DNA of 26,060 bases, taken from JAHCIE01 sp034431435. Its GTDB lineage: Bacteria; Chloroflexota; Anaerolineae; Epilineales; JAHCIE01. Where the stretch lies: contig DAOUDG010000048.1 of assembly GCA_034431435.1 (NCBI GenBank), forward strand, positions 1-26,060, written 5' to 3'. Below, one piece after another: positions 7,533-15,251 of the stretch. How positions within the stretch are numbered: the stretch's first letter is position 1; every line of letters starts with the position of its first letter. Made by a program: the position numbers and the translations under genes. The notes beneath the pieces are model-generated. The model searched no databases and was not told the origin of the DNA. It saw only the letters and a program-made list of their open reading frames with translations.

Positions 7533-9008
7533 TCACGCCGTCTGTAGCGCCCCCAGGGCGCGATCCAGGCGAGCCAGGGAGGTTGCGCGCCCCAGCGAGG
7601 CGAGCGTCTCAAACAGGGGCGGCGCGACGCGCTTGCTGGACAGGGCCACGCGCAGGATACTGAGCAGGTCGCCCGCCTTCAGGCCGCGCGCCTCGGCCAG
7701 GCTACGTAACGCCGGGTCCAGCGTGGCGGCCGCAAAGGGTTCGATCGTCGCCAGCAGGTCGCGGGCGGCGGCCAACGCCTCGGCCGCCTCGCCAGGCGTG
7801 AGCTTGCCGGGCACGAGATCCGCCGCCGACGGCATGGGCGGCTCGACGAAGAAGAAGTCCAGCAACTCGGCGGCCTCGTCGAGGGTCGTGATGCGCTCCT
7901 GGACCAGGGGCACGAGGGGCGTCACGTCCCGCACGCCTACCTTCAACCCCGACCGTTGCAAGAAAGGCAGTAGCCGCTCGGCCAGGTCTTCGGCGGCCAG
8001 GGCGCGAATGTGGACCTTGTTGAGCCAGTCGGCCTTCTCGAAGCTCACAGCGGCGGGCGAGGCCTTGACGCGGTCGAGGTCGAAGGCCTCGACCAGCTGC
8101 GGGACGGTGTACACTTCCTTGTCGCCGCCGCTCTCGGCCCAACCCATGAGCGCGACCCAGTTGAGCACGGCCTCCGGCAGGTAGCCCATCTCCTTGAAGC
8201 CGCGCACGAAGATGGGCTTGTCGGAGACAAAGCGCTTGCTCATCTTGCCCTTGCCCGACGGGTTCAGGAGCACCGAGGGGTGGATGTACAGGGGCCGCTG
8301 CCAGCCGAAGGCGTCGATGATCTGAGCGTGGACGGGGAAGCTCGGCAGCCACTCTTGGGCGCGGATGACGTGGCTGATGTCCATCAGGCGGTCGTCCACC
8401 AGCGCCGCCAGGTGATACGTCGGGTAGCCGTCGGACTTGAGCAGCACCGGATCGCGCAGGGTCTTGTTGGGGGTGCGCATCTCGCCCCGAATCAGGTCGT
8501 GGGTGACGGTCTCGCCCTCGTTGTCGACCTTGAACAGCACAGCGGGGGCGGCGCCCTCGGCGCGGCGGCGAGCCATCTCAGCGGCAGGCATCGACCGCAA
8601 CCGCTGGTTGATGTCGGTGGCTGCGGCGTCCTCGTTCTCGCTACGCCAGGCCTCCATCTCCAGCGGCGACCAGTACGACTCGTAGGCGCGACCGGCGTCC
8701 AGCAACTGCCGCGCGTGCGCCGCGTAGATGGGCAGGCGCTCCGACTGGATATAGGGCGCGTGGGGGCCGCCCACGTCGGGGCCTTCGTCCCAGTCGAGGC
8801 CGAGCCAGCGCAGGCCCTCGATAATCTCCTGGGTCGCGCCCTCGACAAAGCGGTTGCGGTCGGTGTCCTCGATGCGCAGCAGGAACTGGCCGCCGGTCTG
8901 GCGGGCCAGGAGCCAGGCGTAGAGGGCGGTGCGCGCGCTGCCGATGTGCAGCGAGCCGGTGGGGCTGGGGGCGAAGCGGGTGCGGGCGGGTGGGGTGGCG
9001 GTGGTCAT
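7533..9008 (-). CDS. gltX: Glutamyl-tRNA synthetase
   Basis: A cytoplasmic class I aminoacyl-tRNA synthetase that charges tRNA-Glu (and tRNA-Gln in organisms that use the transamidation route). The 491-residue length is normal. Signature motifs are present: RFAPSPTGSLHIGSART with the HIGH-type HIGS at 21-24, LRIEDTDRNR at 44-53, and KMSKR at 255-259. The C-terminal helical anticodon-binding region is complete. The region after residue 110 lacks the Cys cluster of zinc-binding GluRS. The ATG lies only 6 bases after the rodA stop, so gltX is probably cotranscribed with rodA. Confidence 0.95.
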   Translation of the reverse strand: MTTATPPARTRFAPSPTGSLHIGSARTALYAWLLARQTGGQFLLRIEDTDRNRFVEGATQEIIEGLRWLGLDWDEGPDVGGPHAPYIQSERLPIYAAHARQLLDAGRAYESYWSPLEMEAWRSENEDAAATDINQRLRSMPAAEMARRRAEGAAPAVLFKVDNEGETVTHDLIRGEMRTPNKTLRDPVLLKSDGYPTYHLAALVDDRLMDISHVIRAQEWLPSFPVHAQIIDAFGWQRPLYIHPSVLLNPSGKGKMSKRFVSDKPIFVRGFKEMGYLPEAVLNWVALMGWAESGGDKEVYTVPQLVEAFDLDRVKASPAAVSFEKADWLNKVHIRALAAEDLAERLLPFLQRSGLKVGVRDVTPLVPLVQERITTLDEAAELLDFFFVEPPMPSAADLVPGKLTPGEAAEALAAARDLLATIEPFAAATLDPALRSLAEARGLKAGDLLSILRVALSSKRVAPPLFETLASLGRATSLARLDRALGALQTA

Positions 9009-9014
9009 GGGGCC

Positions 9015-10112
9015 TTACCAATCGAACTTGAGGGTCTTGCGGCGCAGCAGGATGCTCTCGACGATGCCGAGGCTGAACATGAAGGTTAGCAGTGAGCTGC
9101 CCCCATATGAGATGAAGGGCAGCGTCTGGCCCGTGGTAGGCAAGACGTTGAGATTGACGCCGACATTCAGAATCGTCTGCATGAACAGGCTGGCGGCGAT
9201 GCCAACGGCAATCAGGCGGCCATACTGGTCCTGGGCCATGCGGCCGGCGCGCAGGACGCGAAAGATGAGCAGGATGACTACCAGAAAGAACAGCATCACG
9301 CCGACCAACCCGAATTCCTCGGCGATCACGGAGAAGATGTAGTCGGTGTAGCGCTGGCGCAGATAGTGAAGCTGGCTCTGCATGCCCTGGCCGTAGCCCT
9401 GCCCGAACCAGCCGCCGGAGCCAATGGCGATGAGGGCCTGGATGGTGTTGTAGCCGCCGCCGGCCTGGTCGGAGGTAGGGTCGAGGAAGGTCACGATACG
9501 GTCAATCTGATAGCGCTCGAGGAAGCGCAGGCTGAGGGGCACGCAGGCCGCGCCAAGCAGGGCGAGGCCGCCCATGTGCCAGACGCGCATGCCGGCCACG
9601 AAGGCCATCACGAACCACAGGGGCAGCAGGAGCAGCGCGCCGCCCAGGTCCGGCTCAATGGCGATCAGACCCGCGGGCACGAGGGTGATGACCAGGGAGA
9701 TGAGCAGGTGGCGCAGGTCCCGCATGTCGTGGTCGGCCATGTATTTGCCGAGGACGAGGACGAGGAGCACCTTGGCAAACTCGGCGGGCTGTACGCGGAA
9801 CAGGCCGAGGTCGAAGGAGCTGCGCGCGCCGCCGAAGGACGCGCCCAGGACGAGGACCAGGACCAGGGAGCCAAGCAGGCCCAGGTATACCCAGCGCGCC
9901 CAGCGTCCCCACAGGCGGTAGTCGACGACAGCGCCGAAGGCGAACGCAAGCACGCCCGCGCCGAGATACGCGATCTGGCGCACGAAACGGCCTTCGTAGA
10001 AGGAATTGGCCTCGACGCCGCGAATGATGAGCGCGCCAAACACGGCCAGGGCCAGCATGGCGGCCAACAGCAGCCAGTCGAAGCGGCGCAGGTACTTCCA
10101 TTGAACTGTCAT
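9015..10112 (-). CDS. rodA: Rod shape-determining protein RodA (SEDS glycosyltransferase)
   Basis: A polytopic SEDS-family peptidoglycan polymerase that works with a class B penicillin-binding protein in side-wall synthesis. Visible features are about ten membrane segments, the acidic IEPDLGGALLLLP motif, the large extracellular loop (FLDPTSDQAGGGYNTIQALIAIGSGG starts this region) and the C-terminal family signature LPTTGQTLPFISYGGSSLL. The open frame extends upstream to 10253, but homology starts at MTVQWKYLRRFDW (ATG 10110-10112). A good promoter lies just before that ATG, so I use the shorter start (365 residues). FtsW is the alternative; the short N-terminus and lack of a division cluster favour RodA. 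Confidence 0.9.
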   Translation of the reverse strand: MTVQWKYLRRFDWLLLAAMLALAVFGALIIRGVEANSFYEGRFVRQIAYLGAGVLAFAFGAVVDYRLWGRWARWVYLGLLGSLVLVLVLGASFGGARSSFDLGLFRVQPAEFAKVLLVLVLGKYMADHDMRDLRHLLISLVITLVPAGLIAIEPDLGGALLLLPLWFVMAFVAGMRVWHMGGLALLGAACVPLSLRFLERYQIDRIVTFLDPTSDQAGGGYNTIQALIAIGSGGWFGQGYGQGMQSQLHYLRQRYTDYIFSVIAEEFGLVGVMLFFLVVILLIFRVLRAGRMAQDQYGRLIAVGIAASLFMQTILNVGVNLNVLPTTGQTLPFISYGGSSLLTFMFSLGIVESILLRRKTLKFDW

Positions 10113-10118
10113 GGCCGA

Positions 10119-10147
10119 ATTGTAGTCGGGGGCGCGCCAAAGGTGAA
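10119..10147 (-). promoter_or_regulatory. Promoter of rodA, leaderless arrangement
   Basis: On the minus strand, TTCACC (10142-10147) is separated by 17 bp from TACAAT (10119-10124). Only 6 nt separate the -10 box from the rodA ATG and there is no Shine-Dalgarno sequence, so the transcript should begin at or very near the start codon. The -35 box lies in a one-armed heptad repeat (element K). Confidence 0.6.
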
Positions 10148-10163
10148 ACGTGACGGGCAAGGC
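10143..10163. repeat. One-armed heptad repeat (element K)
   Basis: GTGAAAC followed by GTGACGG repeats the first two words of elements A-D, but no complementary arm follows. It overlaps the rodA -35 region, so it may be an inserted or eroded member of the family that now contributes to the promoter. Confidence 0.35.
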
Positions 10164-10193
10164 TACGGCGGCCTCGGCGGACGGGGTGACTAT

Positions 10194-10222
10194 TTGGGTC
10201 CTGAGGCAAAAGCAGCGATAAT
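10194..10222 (+). promoter_or_regulatory. Promoter of GT-C transferase 2, leaderless arrangement
   Basis: TTGGGT (10194-10199), a 17-bp spacer and GATAAT (10217-10222) precede the ATG at 10229 by 6 nt. There is no Shine-Dalgarno sequence. The layout mirrors the rodA promoter on the other strand. Confidence 0.55.
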
Positions 10223-10228
10223 TCAACC

Positions 10229-11530
10229 ATGTTTCCCCAGGTATTCCTATCACGCGCCCCGTTGCGTGGCCTGGAGCTTCTTCTTGTCACCCTCATCCTG
10301 GCCGCCAGCTATCTGCCCGGCATTGGCGCTGTCGAGTTCCACGGCGACGAGGCCAACCGCATCTTCAGTAGCGAGAGTTTCGAGCCGTTTATCCACGGCG
10401 ACATCCACTCCCATGTCTGGGAAGAGCACTTCTGGACGCTGACCCAGCCGCCCCTGTCGCGCTACGTCATCGGGGTGGGCCGGACGCTGGGCGGCTACGA
10501 CGACACAGAGCTCAACACCCCCTGGAACTTCTTTCGCGACGAGGCGCGCAACATCCGCGAGGGCAACATGCCGTCGCCGGGCCTGCTGTGGTGGTCGCGG
10601 CTGCCCATGGCTGTACTGGCGATCGTGTCGGGCATCGCCGTGTTCTACCTGGTCAGTGCGGCGGTCGGGCCGCTCGGCGGCTGGGTAGCCGGCCTGCTGT
10701 TCGTCGTCAACCCCTACCTGCATACCTCGCTACGTCGGGCCCTCGGCGAGTCGCCCCTCCTGGCGTGCGCCTTGCTGGCCGCGCTGGCCGCGCTGGCCGC
10801 CGTGCCGCGCTGGAGCGGCTGGGTCGCCGGTCGGCGCGGCACATGGTGGTGGGGCATCGCGTGGCTCGGCCTGGTCGGGGCGCTGGCGGGGCTGGCCGCC
10901 GAGGCCAAGCTGAATGGGCTGGCGATGATCGGGGTGATGATGGCGCTGGTCACCGTGGCGGTCGTCACGGAGCCGGGGACAGCGGGGCGCGCGCGGCGGC
11001 TGGCCGGGGCGGCGCTGGGGGCAGCGGTAATAGGGGCGGCGGGGATGGGGACCTTTGTGGGTCTGAATCCCTTCCTTTATGAGGACACGCTGGGCCGCGT
11101 GAAGCGCATGTTCGACCATCGACTGGCCGAAATGGCCGACCAGTTTAGATCGACTGAGTATCGCATCCCGGACATGACGACGCGCCTCAACATCCTGCCA
11201 CAACGCATCTTCGACCAGTATGACTCACTCAGTTTCTACGGGTCAGGCTGGGTGTCCGGCGCTCTGACACTCGTGGGGGGGATCGTCCTGGTGATTCTGG
11301 CATGGCGATGGCTGCGCGGGCGACGCGAGCCGGTGGCGGCGGCCAGCCTGCTGGCCTTCGGGGCCGCGATGGTCGTCCCCGCCCTCTCGACGATTCTCGA
11401 CTGGGACCGCTACTATCTGCTTCCCGTTGTGTTCAGTCTGATGTGCATCGGCGCGGCCGTCGGCGGCGTCGCGCGCCGGGTGGCGGGGAGACGGCTCCAC
11501 CTCGAGCACACTGAGATGGGGGAAGCGTGA
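10229..11530 (+). CDS. GT-C membrane glycosyltransferase (PMT/ArnT-like), paralogue 2
   Basis: 433 residues with about ten membrane segments. The acidic loop motif EFHGDEANRIFSSESFE carries Asp40-Glu41, the likely catalytic site of a GT39/ArnT-type transferase using lipid-linked sugars. Blocks shared with paralogue 1 (2533-3840) are in the same order: LTQPPLSRYVIGVGRTLGG, SPGLLWWSRLPMAVLAI, ALGESPLLA, AKLNGLA, NPFLYED, ILPQRIFDQY and LDWDRYYLLPVVFS. The two proteins are colinear end to end. It stands alone on the plus strand, divergent from rodA and convergent with the thioesterase gene. The stop codon lies inside the first heptad of element B. Substrate unknown. Confidence 0.72.
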   Translation: MFPQVFLSRAPLRGLELLLVTLILAASYLPGIGAVEFHGDEANRIFSSESFEPFIHGDIHSHVWEEHFWTLTQPPLSRYVIGVGRTLGGYDDTELNTPWNFFRDEARNIREGNMPSPGLLWWSRLPMAVLAIVSGIAVFYLVSAAVGPLGGWVAGLLFVVNPYLHTSLRRALGESPLLACALLAALAALAAVPRWSGWVAGRRGTWWWGIAWLGLVGALAGLAAEAKLNGLAMIGVMMALVTVAVVTEPGTAGRARRLAGAALGAAVIGAAGMGTFVGLNPFLYEDTLGRVKRMFDHRLAEMADQFRSTEYRIPDMTTRLNILPQRIFDQYDSLSFYGSGWVSGALTLVGGIVLVILAWRWLRGRREPVAAASLLAFGAAMVVPALSTILDWDRYYLLPVVFSLMCIGAAVGGVARRVAGRRLHLEHTEMGEA

Positions 11531-11593
11531 AACGTGAGGCGTGAGAACTCGCGTTGTGTCTCACGTGTCCCGCCCCACCTTTCACGTGTCAGT
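11527..11593. repeat. Intergenic heptad hairpin element B, spanning two convergent stop codons
   Basis: Left units GTGAAACGTGAGGC run from 11527; right units of the type TTTCACG and TGTCAGT run to 11593, with 7-nt periodicity kept over the right arm from 11559. The TGA of GT-C transferase 2 (11528-11530) is inside the first heptad. The stop of the thioesterase gene (11589-11591 on minus) is inside the last. The element is therefore the whole intergenic region and probably the shared transcription or mRNA 3' end for both genes. Confidence 0.75.
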
Positions 11594-12083
11594 CGCCCAT
11601 GAGCGGGCGCAGGCGGTCGGCCAGGCGGCGGGTGCGACGTTCCTCCGCCTCGGCGTACCAGCGCTGCTCAGCCTCGGACTCGGGCACGACCTGCGGCACC
11701 TCGGCTGCCTGGCCCTGCTTGTCCACGGCCACGTATACCAGGTAGGCCGTGGCGGTGTGGCTCATCTCCCCTGTCAGCGGATGCTCGCCCATCACGCGCA
11801 CGCCCACCTCCATCGACGTGCGGCCGGCGTAGTTGACGTTGGCCTGCAAGTGGATGAACTGGCCGACGCGAATCGGCGCGCGAAAGTCGAGGCGGTCGAT
11901 GGAGGCGGTCACGACGGCGCGGCGGGCGTGGCGCACCGCCGACATGGCGCCGGCGATGTCGATGAGGGCCATGACGCGCCCGCCGAAGATGTTGCCGTGG
12001 GTGTTGGCATCGTTGGGCATGACGATCTCCATCATGGAGATTTGCGACTCGCTCATGGGTTTGCTGGGGCGAACGTGGGTCAT
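11589..12083 (-). CDS. Acyl-CoA thioesterase (hotdog fold, YciA/BACH-like)
   Basis: A 164-residue cytoplasmic hotdog-fold enzyme that hydrolyses acyl-CoA to free acid and CoA. The family signature is clear: MPNDANTHGNIFGGRVMALID at about 22-42 holds the conserved Asn24, Gly34-Gly35 and Asp42 of YciA/cytosolic acyl-CoA hydrolases, followed by SIDRLDFRAPIRVG. The basic C-terminal tail (about 145-164) is poorly conserved in such proteins. GAGGAG precedes the ATG. The gene follows the GH1 gene on the same strand with heptad element C in between. Chain-length preference cannot be read from the sequence. Confidence 0.88.
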   Translation of the reverse strand: MTHVRPSKPMSESQISMMEIVMPNDANTHGNIFGGRVMALIDIAGAMSAVRHARRAVVTASIDRLDFRAPIRVGQFIHLQANVNYAGRTSMEVGVRVMGEHPLTGEMSHTATAYLVYVAVDKQGQAAEVPQVVPESEAEQRWYAEAEERRTRRLADRLRPLMGD

Positions 12084-12117
12084 GGCGCTTGACTCCTCGC
12101 AGGGTTGGAGCGGCTAG

Positions 12118-12183
12118 CTGAACCGTGATGCGTGAGAACTACCGTCGTGCTCACGTTTCACGCATCACGTTTCACCTCTCACG
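12118..12183. repeat. Intergenic heptad hairpin element C
   Basis: The left arm CTGAACCGTGATGC continues with GTGAGAA. The right arm starts GCTCACGTTTCACG at 12149 and continues as 7-nt units to 12183. The arms are complementary over GTGATGCGTGA. It occupies the gap between the GH1 and thioesterase genes and shares words with A, B and D. Confidence 0.78.
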
Positions 12184-12189
12184 TCGGCG

Positions 12190-13542
12190 CTAGTCGAGAC
12201 TGTTGGCTGTAATCACGCCCTTGTACCAGTGGGCGCTGGCCTTGGCGATGCGTCGCTGGGTGGCGTAGTCGACGTAGACGGCGCCGAAACGCTTGCTGTA
12301 GCCCCAGGCCCACTCGAAGTTGTCCATGAGCGACCACAGGAAGTAGCCGCGCACCGGCGCGCCCAGGCGCATGGCGTCGGCGGTGGCGCGCAGGTGGCCG
12401 TCGATGTAGGCGATGCGGCCGGGGTCATCGACGCGCCCGTCGACGACAGTGTCGGGGGTGGCGATGCCGTTCTCGGTGATGTAGATGGCGCGCGGGCCAT
12501 AGTTCAGGTGAACGCGCAACAGCACATCGCGCAGGCCGGTGGGGTCGATGGGCCAGCCCATCTCGGTGAGTTGGAAGCCGCGCGCCGCGTACTCCTGGGG
12601 CGTCAGCTCGCTGACCTTGAACAGATTCCCCGCGCTGTCGCTGGCGCGCACATAGGACGGGTTGTAGTAGTTGATGCCCAGGAAGTCGGTGGGCACGCCC
12701 GCCGCCTGGAGATCGCCCGGCTGCATCGTCGGCGCGAGGGGGCCGATGAGATCGAGGATGTCGTTGGGGTAGCCACGGCCAAACACGGGGTCGAGGAACC
12801 AGCGGTTGAGGTAGCCATCGTGGCGGCGGGCCGCCGCCGCGTCAGCCTCGCTGTCGCTCTCAGGGCGGACCGCGAACAGGTTGAGGGTGATACCAACCTG
12901 GGCGCGGGGCGCAGCGGCGCGGATGACGGGCACGGCCAGACCGTGGGACGTTAGCACGTGGTGGGCGACCTGGAAGGCGAGGGCGGCGTCGGTCGCGCCG
13001 GGGGCGTGGTGGCCGAGCATGTGGCTCAGGAAAGAGATGCACCACGGTTCGTTGTGGGTGATCCAGTCGTGGACGCGGTCGCCCAGGCGGCGGGCGACGA
13101 TGTCGGCGTAGTGGACGAAGGCGTCCATCGTGGCGCGATTGGCCCAGCCGCCCGCGTCCTGCAAGGTCTGGGGCAGGTCCCAGTGGTAGAGGGTGACGAA
13201 GGGGCGAATGCCCGCCGCCAGCAGGCCATCGACCAGGCGATCGTAGAAGTCCAGGCCGGGCGCGTTGACCGCGCCCGTGCCGTTGGGCAGGATACGCGGC
13301 CAGGCGACGGAGAGGCGATAGGCCCGCAGGCCCAGGCTGTGCATCAAGGCAATGTCGTCGCGCCACAGGTGATAGTGATCGTCGGCCACGTCACCCGTGT
13401 CACCGTTATGGATTTTGCCGGGGGTGTGGCTGAAGGTGTCCCAGATGGACGGCTGGCGGCCATCCTCGGCCACCGCGCCCTCGATCTGGTAGGAGGCCGT
13501 GGCGGCCCCCCAAAGGAAGTCGGCGGGAAACTGGGTAGTCAT
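12190..13542 (-). CDS. Glycoside hydrolase family 1 beta-glucosidase
   Basis: 450 residues, the normal length for a bacterial GH1 retaining beta-glycosidase with a TIM-barrel fold. It opens with the family N-terminal signature FPADFLWGAATASYQIEGA. The acid/base Glu165 is in ITHNEPW and the nucleophile Glu357 in YITENG; LGINYYNP and FLWSLMDNFEWAWGY line the sugar-binding pocket. There is no signal peptide, so it acts in the cytoplasm on imported cello- or other beta-disaccharides. GGAGG lies close before the ATG. The M24 peptidase gene is 115 bp upstream on the same strand. The exact substrate could be glucoside, galactoside or fucoside. Confidence 0.95.
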   Translation of the reverse strand: MTTQFPADFLWGAATASYQIEGAVAEDGRQPSIWDTFSHTPGKIHNGDTGDVADDHYHLWRDDIALMHSLGLRAYRLSVAWPRILPNGTGAVNAPGLDFYDRLVDGLLAAGIRPFVTLYHWDLPQTLQDAGGWANRATMDAFVHYADIVARRLGDRVHDWITHNEPWCISFLSHMLGHHAPGATDAALAFQVAHHVLTSHGLAVPVIRAAAPRAQVGITLNLFAVRPESDSEADAAAARRHDGYLNRWFLDPVFGRGYPNDILDLIGPLAPTMQPGDLQAAGVPTDFLGINYYNPSYVRASDSAGNLFKVSELTPQEYAARGFQLTEMGWPIDPTGLRDVLLRVHLNYGPRAIYITENGIATPDTVVDGRVDDPGRIAYIDGHLRATADAMRLGAPVRGYFLWSLMDNFEWAWGYSKRFGAVYVDYATQRRIAKASAHWYKGVITANSLD

Positions 13543-13657
13543 GGTATCCTCCGTAGAGAGTGATTCAGGCGCATTGGGTACAGGCTCTCAGGTATGACCA
13601 GGGGCGCAGGATCCGCGGGGACAGCCCCCAGTCGTTGACGCTTCGCCTCTGGCCCGC

Positions 13658-14842
13658 CTACAAGAGCGGCTCAATGGCAGGCTGGGGGTCGCCGGTGACG
13701 GTGACGGTCGCGTCGTCGCCGAGGTAGACGTTGACCTCGGTACGCACACCGACATCGGGCAGGTAGATACCCGGCTCGATGGAGAACAGCGTTCGCGGGA
13801 TGAGGCGACGCTGGTCCTGGGTCTCCAGGTTGTCGATGTTTGCGCCGTTGCCGTGGGTGTCCTCGCCGATGCTGTGGCCGGTGCGATGGACAAAATAGTC
13901 GCCATAGCCCGCCGCCGTGATGACGCCCCGCGCCGCATCGTCCACCTCGTAGCCGTGGACGGCCTGGCCCGCCGTCACCCGCTGGCGGACGAGAGCGATG
14001 GCCGTGTCGCGGGCCTCGGCGGCGACGGCGAAGATACGCGCCGCCAGCTCAGGAACCCGCTCGCCCGCGTAGTACATCCAGGTATAGTCGGCCATGATCG
14101 CGCCCGGCTGGTCGAGCCTGGCCCAGTAGTCGATAAGCACCACGTCACCGCGACGAATGGGCGTGTCGTGGCTGGCCGACGGCTCGTAGTGTGGATCGCT
14201 GGCGTGGCCGTTGACGGCGACAATCGCGCCGTGGTCGGCGACCATGCCATGACGGGTCAGGAAGTCGGCCAGCCAGGCCTGCACGCCCGCCTCGGTGAGC
14301 GACGCGCCGGCGCGCAGGGCATCGGCCATGTGGTGGGCCACCTCGCGCCGGGCGGTGAGCAGGTGGGCGGACGCTGCCTGGTGGCTGGCCCACTGCTCCG
14401 GCGATAGGCGAGCCTCGAACATCTGCACCAGGTCGGCGGAGCTTGCCACGTCAACGCCCAGGGCGCGAATCATCTCCACTGTGCCGGCGTCGACACGGGA
14501 CACGACGGGGATGGCCGCGCCCGGCGAGTATTCCATCGCCACACGCCCGCCGGGTGGCAGAATCTCGGCCAGGACGTCGTGGAGGGCGCGCCAGGAGCGG
14601 AAGACTACCTTGCGCCCCGGCAGGCCGTCGAGGCGGCCCGACTCCAGCGCCGATACGATGCGGACCGGCTCGCCGTCGCGGGGAACCCAGTACAGCCAGC
14701 GGCGGGTGACGTGACCCTCGCTGGACAGGCCGAGGATGCGATACGCCAGCGGGTTGGAGCGGCGGAAGTCGTAGAGCAGCCAGCCGTCGAGGCCTTCGTT
14801 CCGCAGGGCGTCCTGGATAGCTGTGATGCGGTCGGTGGTCAT
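13658..14842 (-). CDS. M24-family metallopeptidase (Xaa-Pro aminopeptidase-like)
   Basis: 394 residues with a creatinase-like N-terminal domain (about 1-145) and a pita-bread M24 domain (about 150-394). The five metal ligands expected for a dinuclear centre are present: Asp238 (VLIDYWA), Asp252 (MADYTW), His323 (HRTGHSIG), Glu356 (FSIEPGIY) and Glu369 (VRTEVNVY). It should remove an N-terminal residue preceding proline, or act on related dipeptides, in the cytoplasm, which would fit processing of peptides taken up by the ABC importer further downstream. GGAGGAG precedes the ATG. The exact specificity is unproven. Confidence 0.9.
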   Translation of the reverse strand: MTTDRITAIQDALRNEGLDGWLLYDFRRSNPLAYRILGLSSEGHVTRRWLYWVPRDGEPVRIVSALESGRLDGLPGRKVVFRSWRALHDVLAEILPPGGRVAMEYSPGAAIPVVSRVDAGTVEMIRALGVDVASSADLVQMFEARLSPEQWASHQAASAHLLTARREVAHHMADALRAGASLTEAGVQAWLADFLTRHGMVADHGAIVAVNGHASDPHYEPSASHDTPIRRGDVVLIDYWARLDQPGAIMADYTWMYYAGERVPELAARIFAVAAEARDTAIALVRQRVTAGQAVHGYEVDDAARGVITAAGYGDYFVHRTGHSIGEDTHGNGANIDNLETQDQRRLIPRTLFSIEPGIYLPDVGVRTEVNVYLGDDATVTVTGDPQPAIEPLL

Positions 14843-14920
14843 GCAGTCTCCTCCAACCCCAGGGGGTAGATAGTAATGAACAGCATGGATAGTGATGGCA
14901 ACTCAGGGGTTCTACGTGCT

Positions 14921-14936
14921 GGGGTCATTATACCCC
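14921..14936 (-). promoter_or_regulatory. Possible -10 box inside a small inverted repeat upstream of the M24 gene
   Basis: A perfect TATAAT on the minus strand (14927-14932) is flanked by GGGGT and ACCCC, which form a 5-bp inverted repeat. No good -35 box is found at 16-18 bp, where element D begins. It could be an activator- or repressor-controlled promoter for the peptidase gene about 85 bases downstream. Confidence 0.35.
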
Positions 14937-14941
14937 ACAAC

Positions 14942-15000
14942 GTGATGCGTGGGGCGTGAAACGGGAGGCCGTGGCGCATTCTCTCGTTTCACGCCCCACT
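14942..15000. repeat. Intergenic heptad hairpin element D
   Basis: The left arm starts GTGATGCGTGGGGC and the right arm ends TTTCACGCCCCACT. Bases 14949-14967 (GTGGGGCGTGAAACGGGAG) pair with 14981-14999 at 18 of 19 positions; the exception is a possible G-U pair. It lies between the M24 gene start and the tRNA promoter. Confidence 0.82.
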
Positions 15001-15005
15001 AGCGC

Positions 15006-15034
15006 TTGACAACGCCTCCGCTTCGGGCTACAAT
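15006..15034 (+). promoter_or_regulatory. Near-consensus sigma-70 promoter of the tRNA unit
   Basis: A perfect TTGACA (15006-15011), a 17-bp spacer and TACAAT (15029-15034) lie 45 bases ahead of the first tRNA. This is the strongest promoter in the window, as expected for stable RNA. Start is expected near 15041. Confidence 0.88.
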
Positions 15035-15041
15035 ACCGCCA

Positions 15042-15072
15042 CGTAAGACCCCGGCGCGCGGGTCGTCTTACG
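15042..15072 (+). other. 5' leader hairpin of the tRNA precursor
   Basis: CGTAAGAC (15042-15049) is perfectly complementary to GTCTTACG (15065-15072), with further GC pairing inside. The hairpin starts at the predicted transcription start and ends 8 bases before the mature tRNA-Gly. It may guide 5' processing or protect the precursor; that role is inference. Confidence 0.5.
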
Positions 15073-15079
15073 GGTACGT

Positions 15080-15151
15080 GCGGGTGTGGCTCAGTGGTAG
15101 AGCGTCTCCTTGCCAAGGAGAAGGTCGTGGGTTCAAATCCCATCACCCGCT
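15080..15151 (+). tRNA. tRNA-Gly (anticodon GCC)
   Basis: A 72-base cloverleaf. Acceptor GCGGGTG pairs with CACCCGC, the D stem is GCTC/GAGC, the anticodon stem is TCTCC/GGAGA around TTGCCAA, and the T arm is GTGGG-TTCAAAT-CCCAT. It reads GGC/GGU glycine codons. The 3' CCA is not encoded. First gene of the tRNA unit. Confidence 0.95.
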
Positions 15152-15157
15152 CTTTTC

Positions 15158-15244
15158 GGGTTGAACCGTGAAAGCTGGTAGAGTGAAGGGGCAGGGCTTC
15201 GCCGCGTGCTGACCTGCGATGTTCAACCTGCCCGCCTTCAACCC
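15158..15244. repeat. Heptad-type hairpin between tRNA-Gly and tRNA-Cys (element J)
   Basis: GGGTTGAA (15158-15165) pairs with TTCAACCC (15237-15244), and an inner GGGCAGG (15189-15195) can pair with CCTGCCC (15227-15233). The right arm keeps 7-nt units (GTTCAACCTGCCCG and on). This is a less regular member of the family, in the spacer of the tRNA precursor. Confidence 0.5.
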
Positions 15245-15251
15245 AACGAGT

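Noticed and set aside
8010..9089. Plus-strand open frame of 359 codons opposite gltX
   Set aside because: Antisense shadow of a certain synthetase gene; no domain seen.
10113..10253. Longer RodA start at 10253
   Set aside because: The extra 47 residues have no family similarity and no ribosome-binding site, they cross the likely promoters, and they overlap the divergent gene's start.
13600..13640. Terminator after the M24 gene
   Set aside because: Only a 4-bp GGGG/CCCC stem without a T-run; too weak to call.
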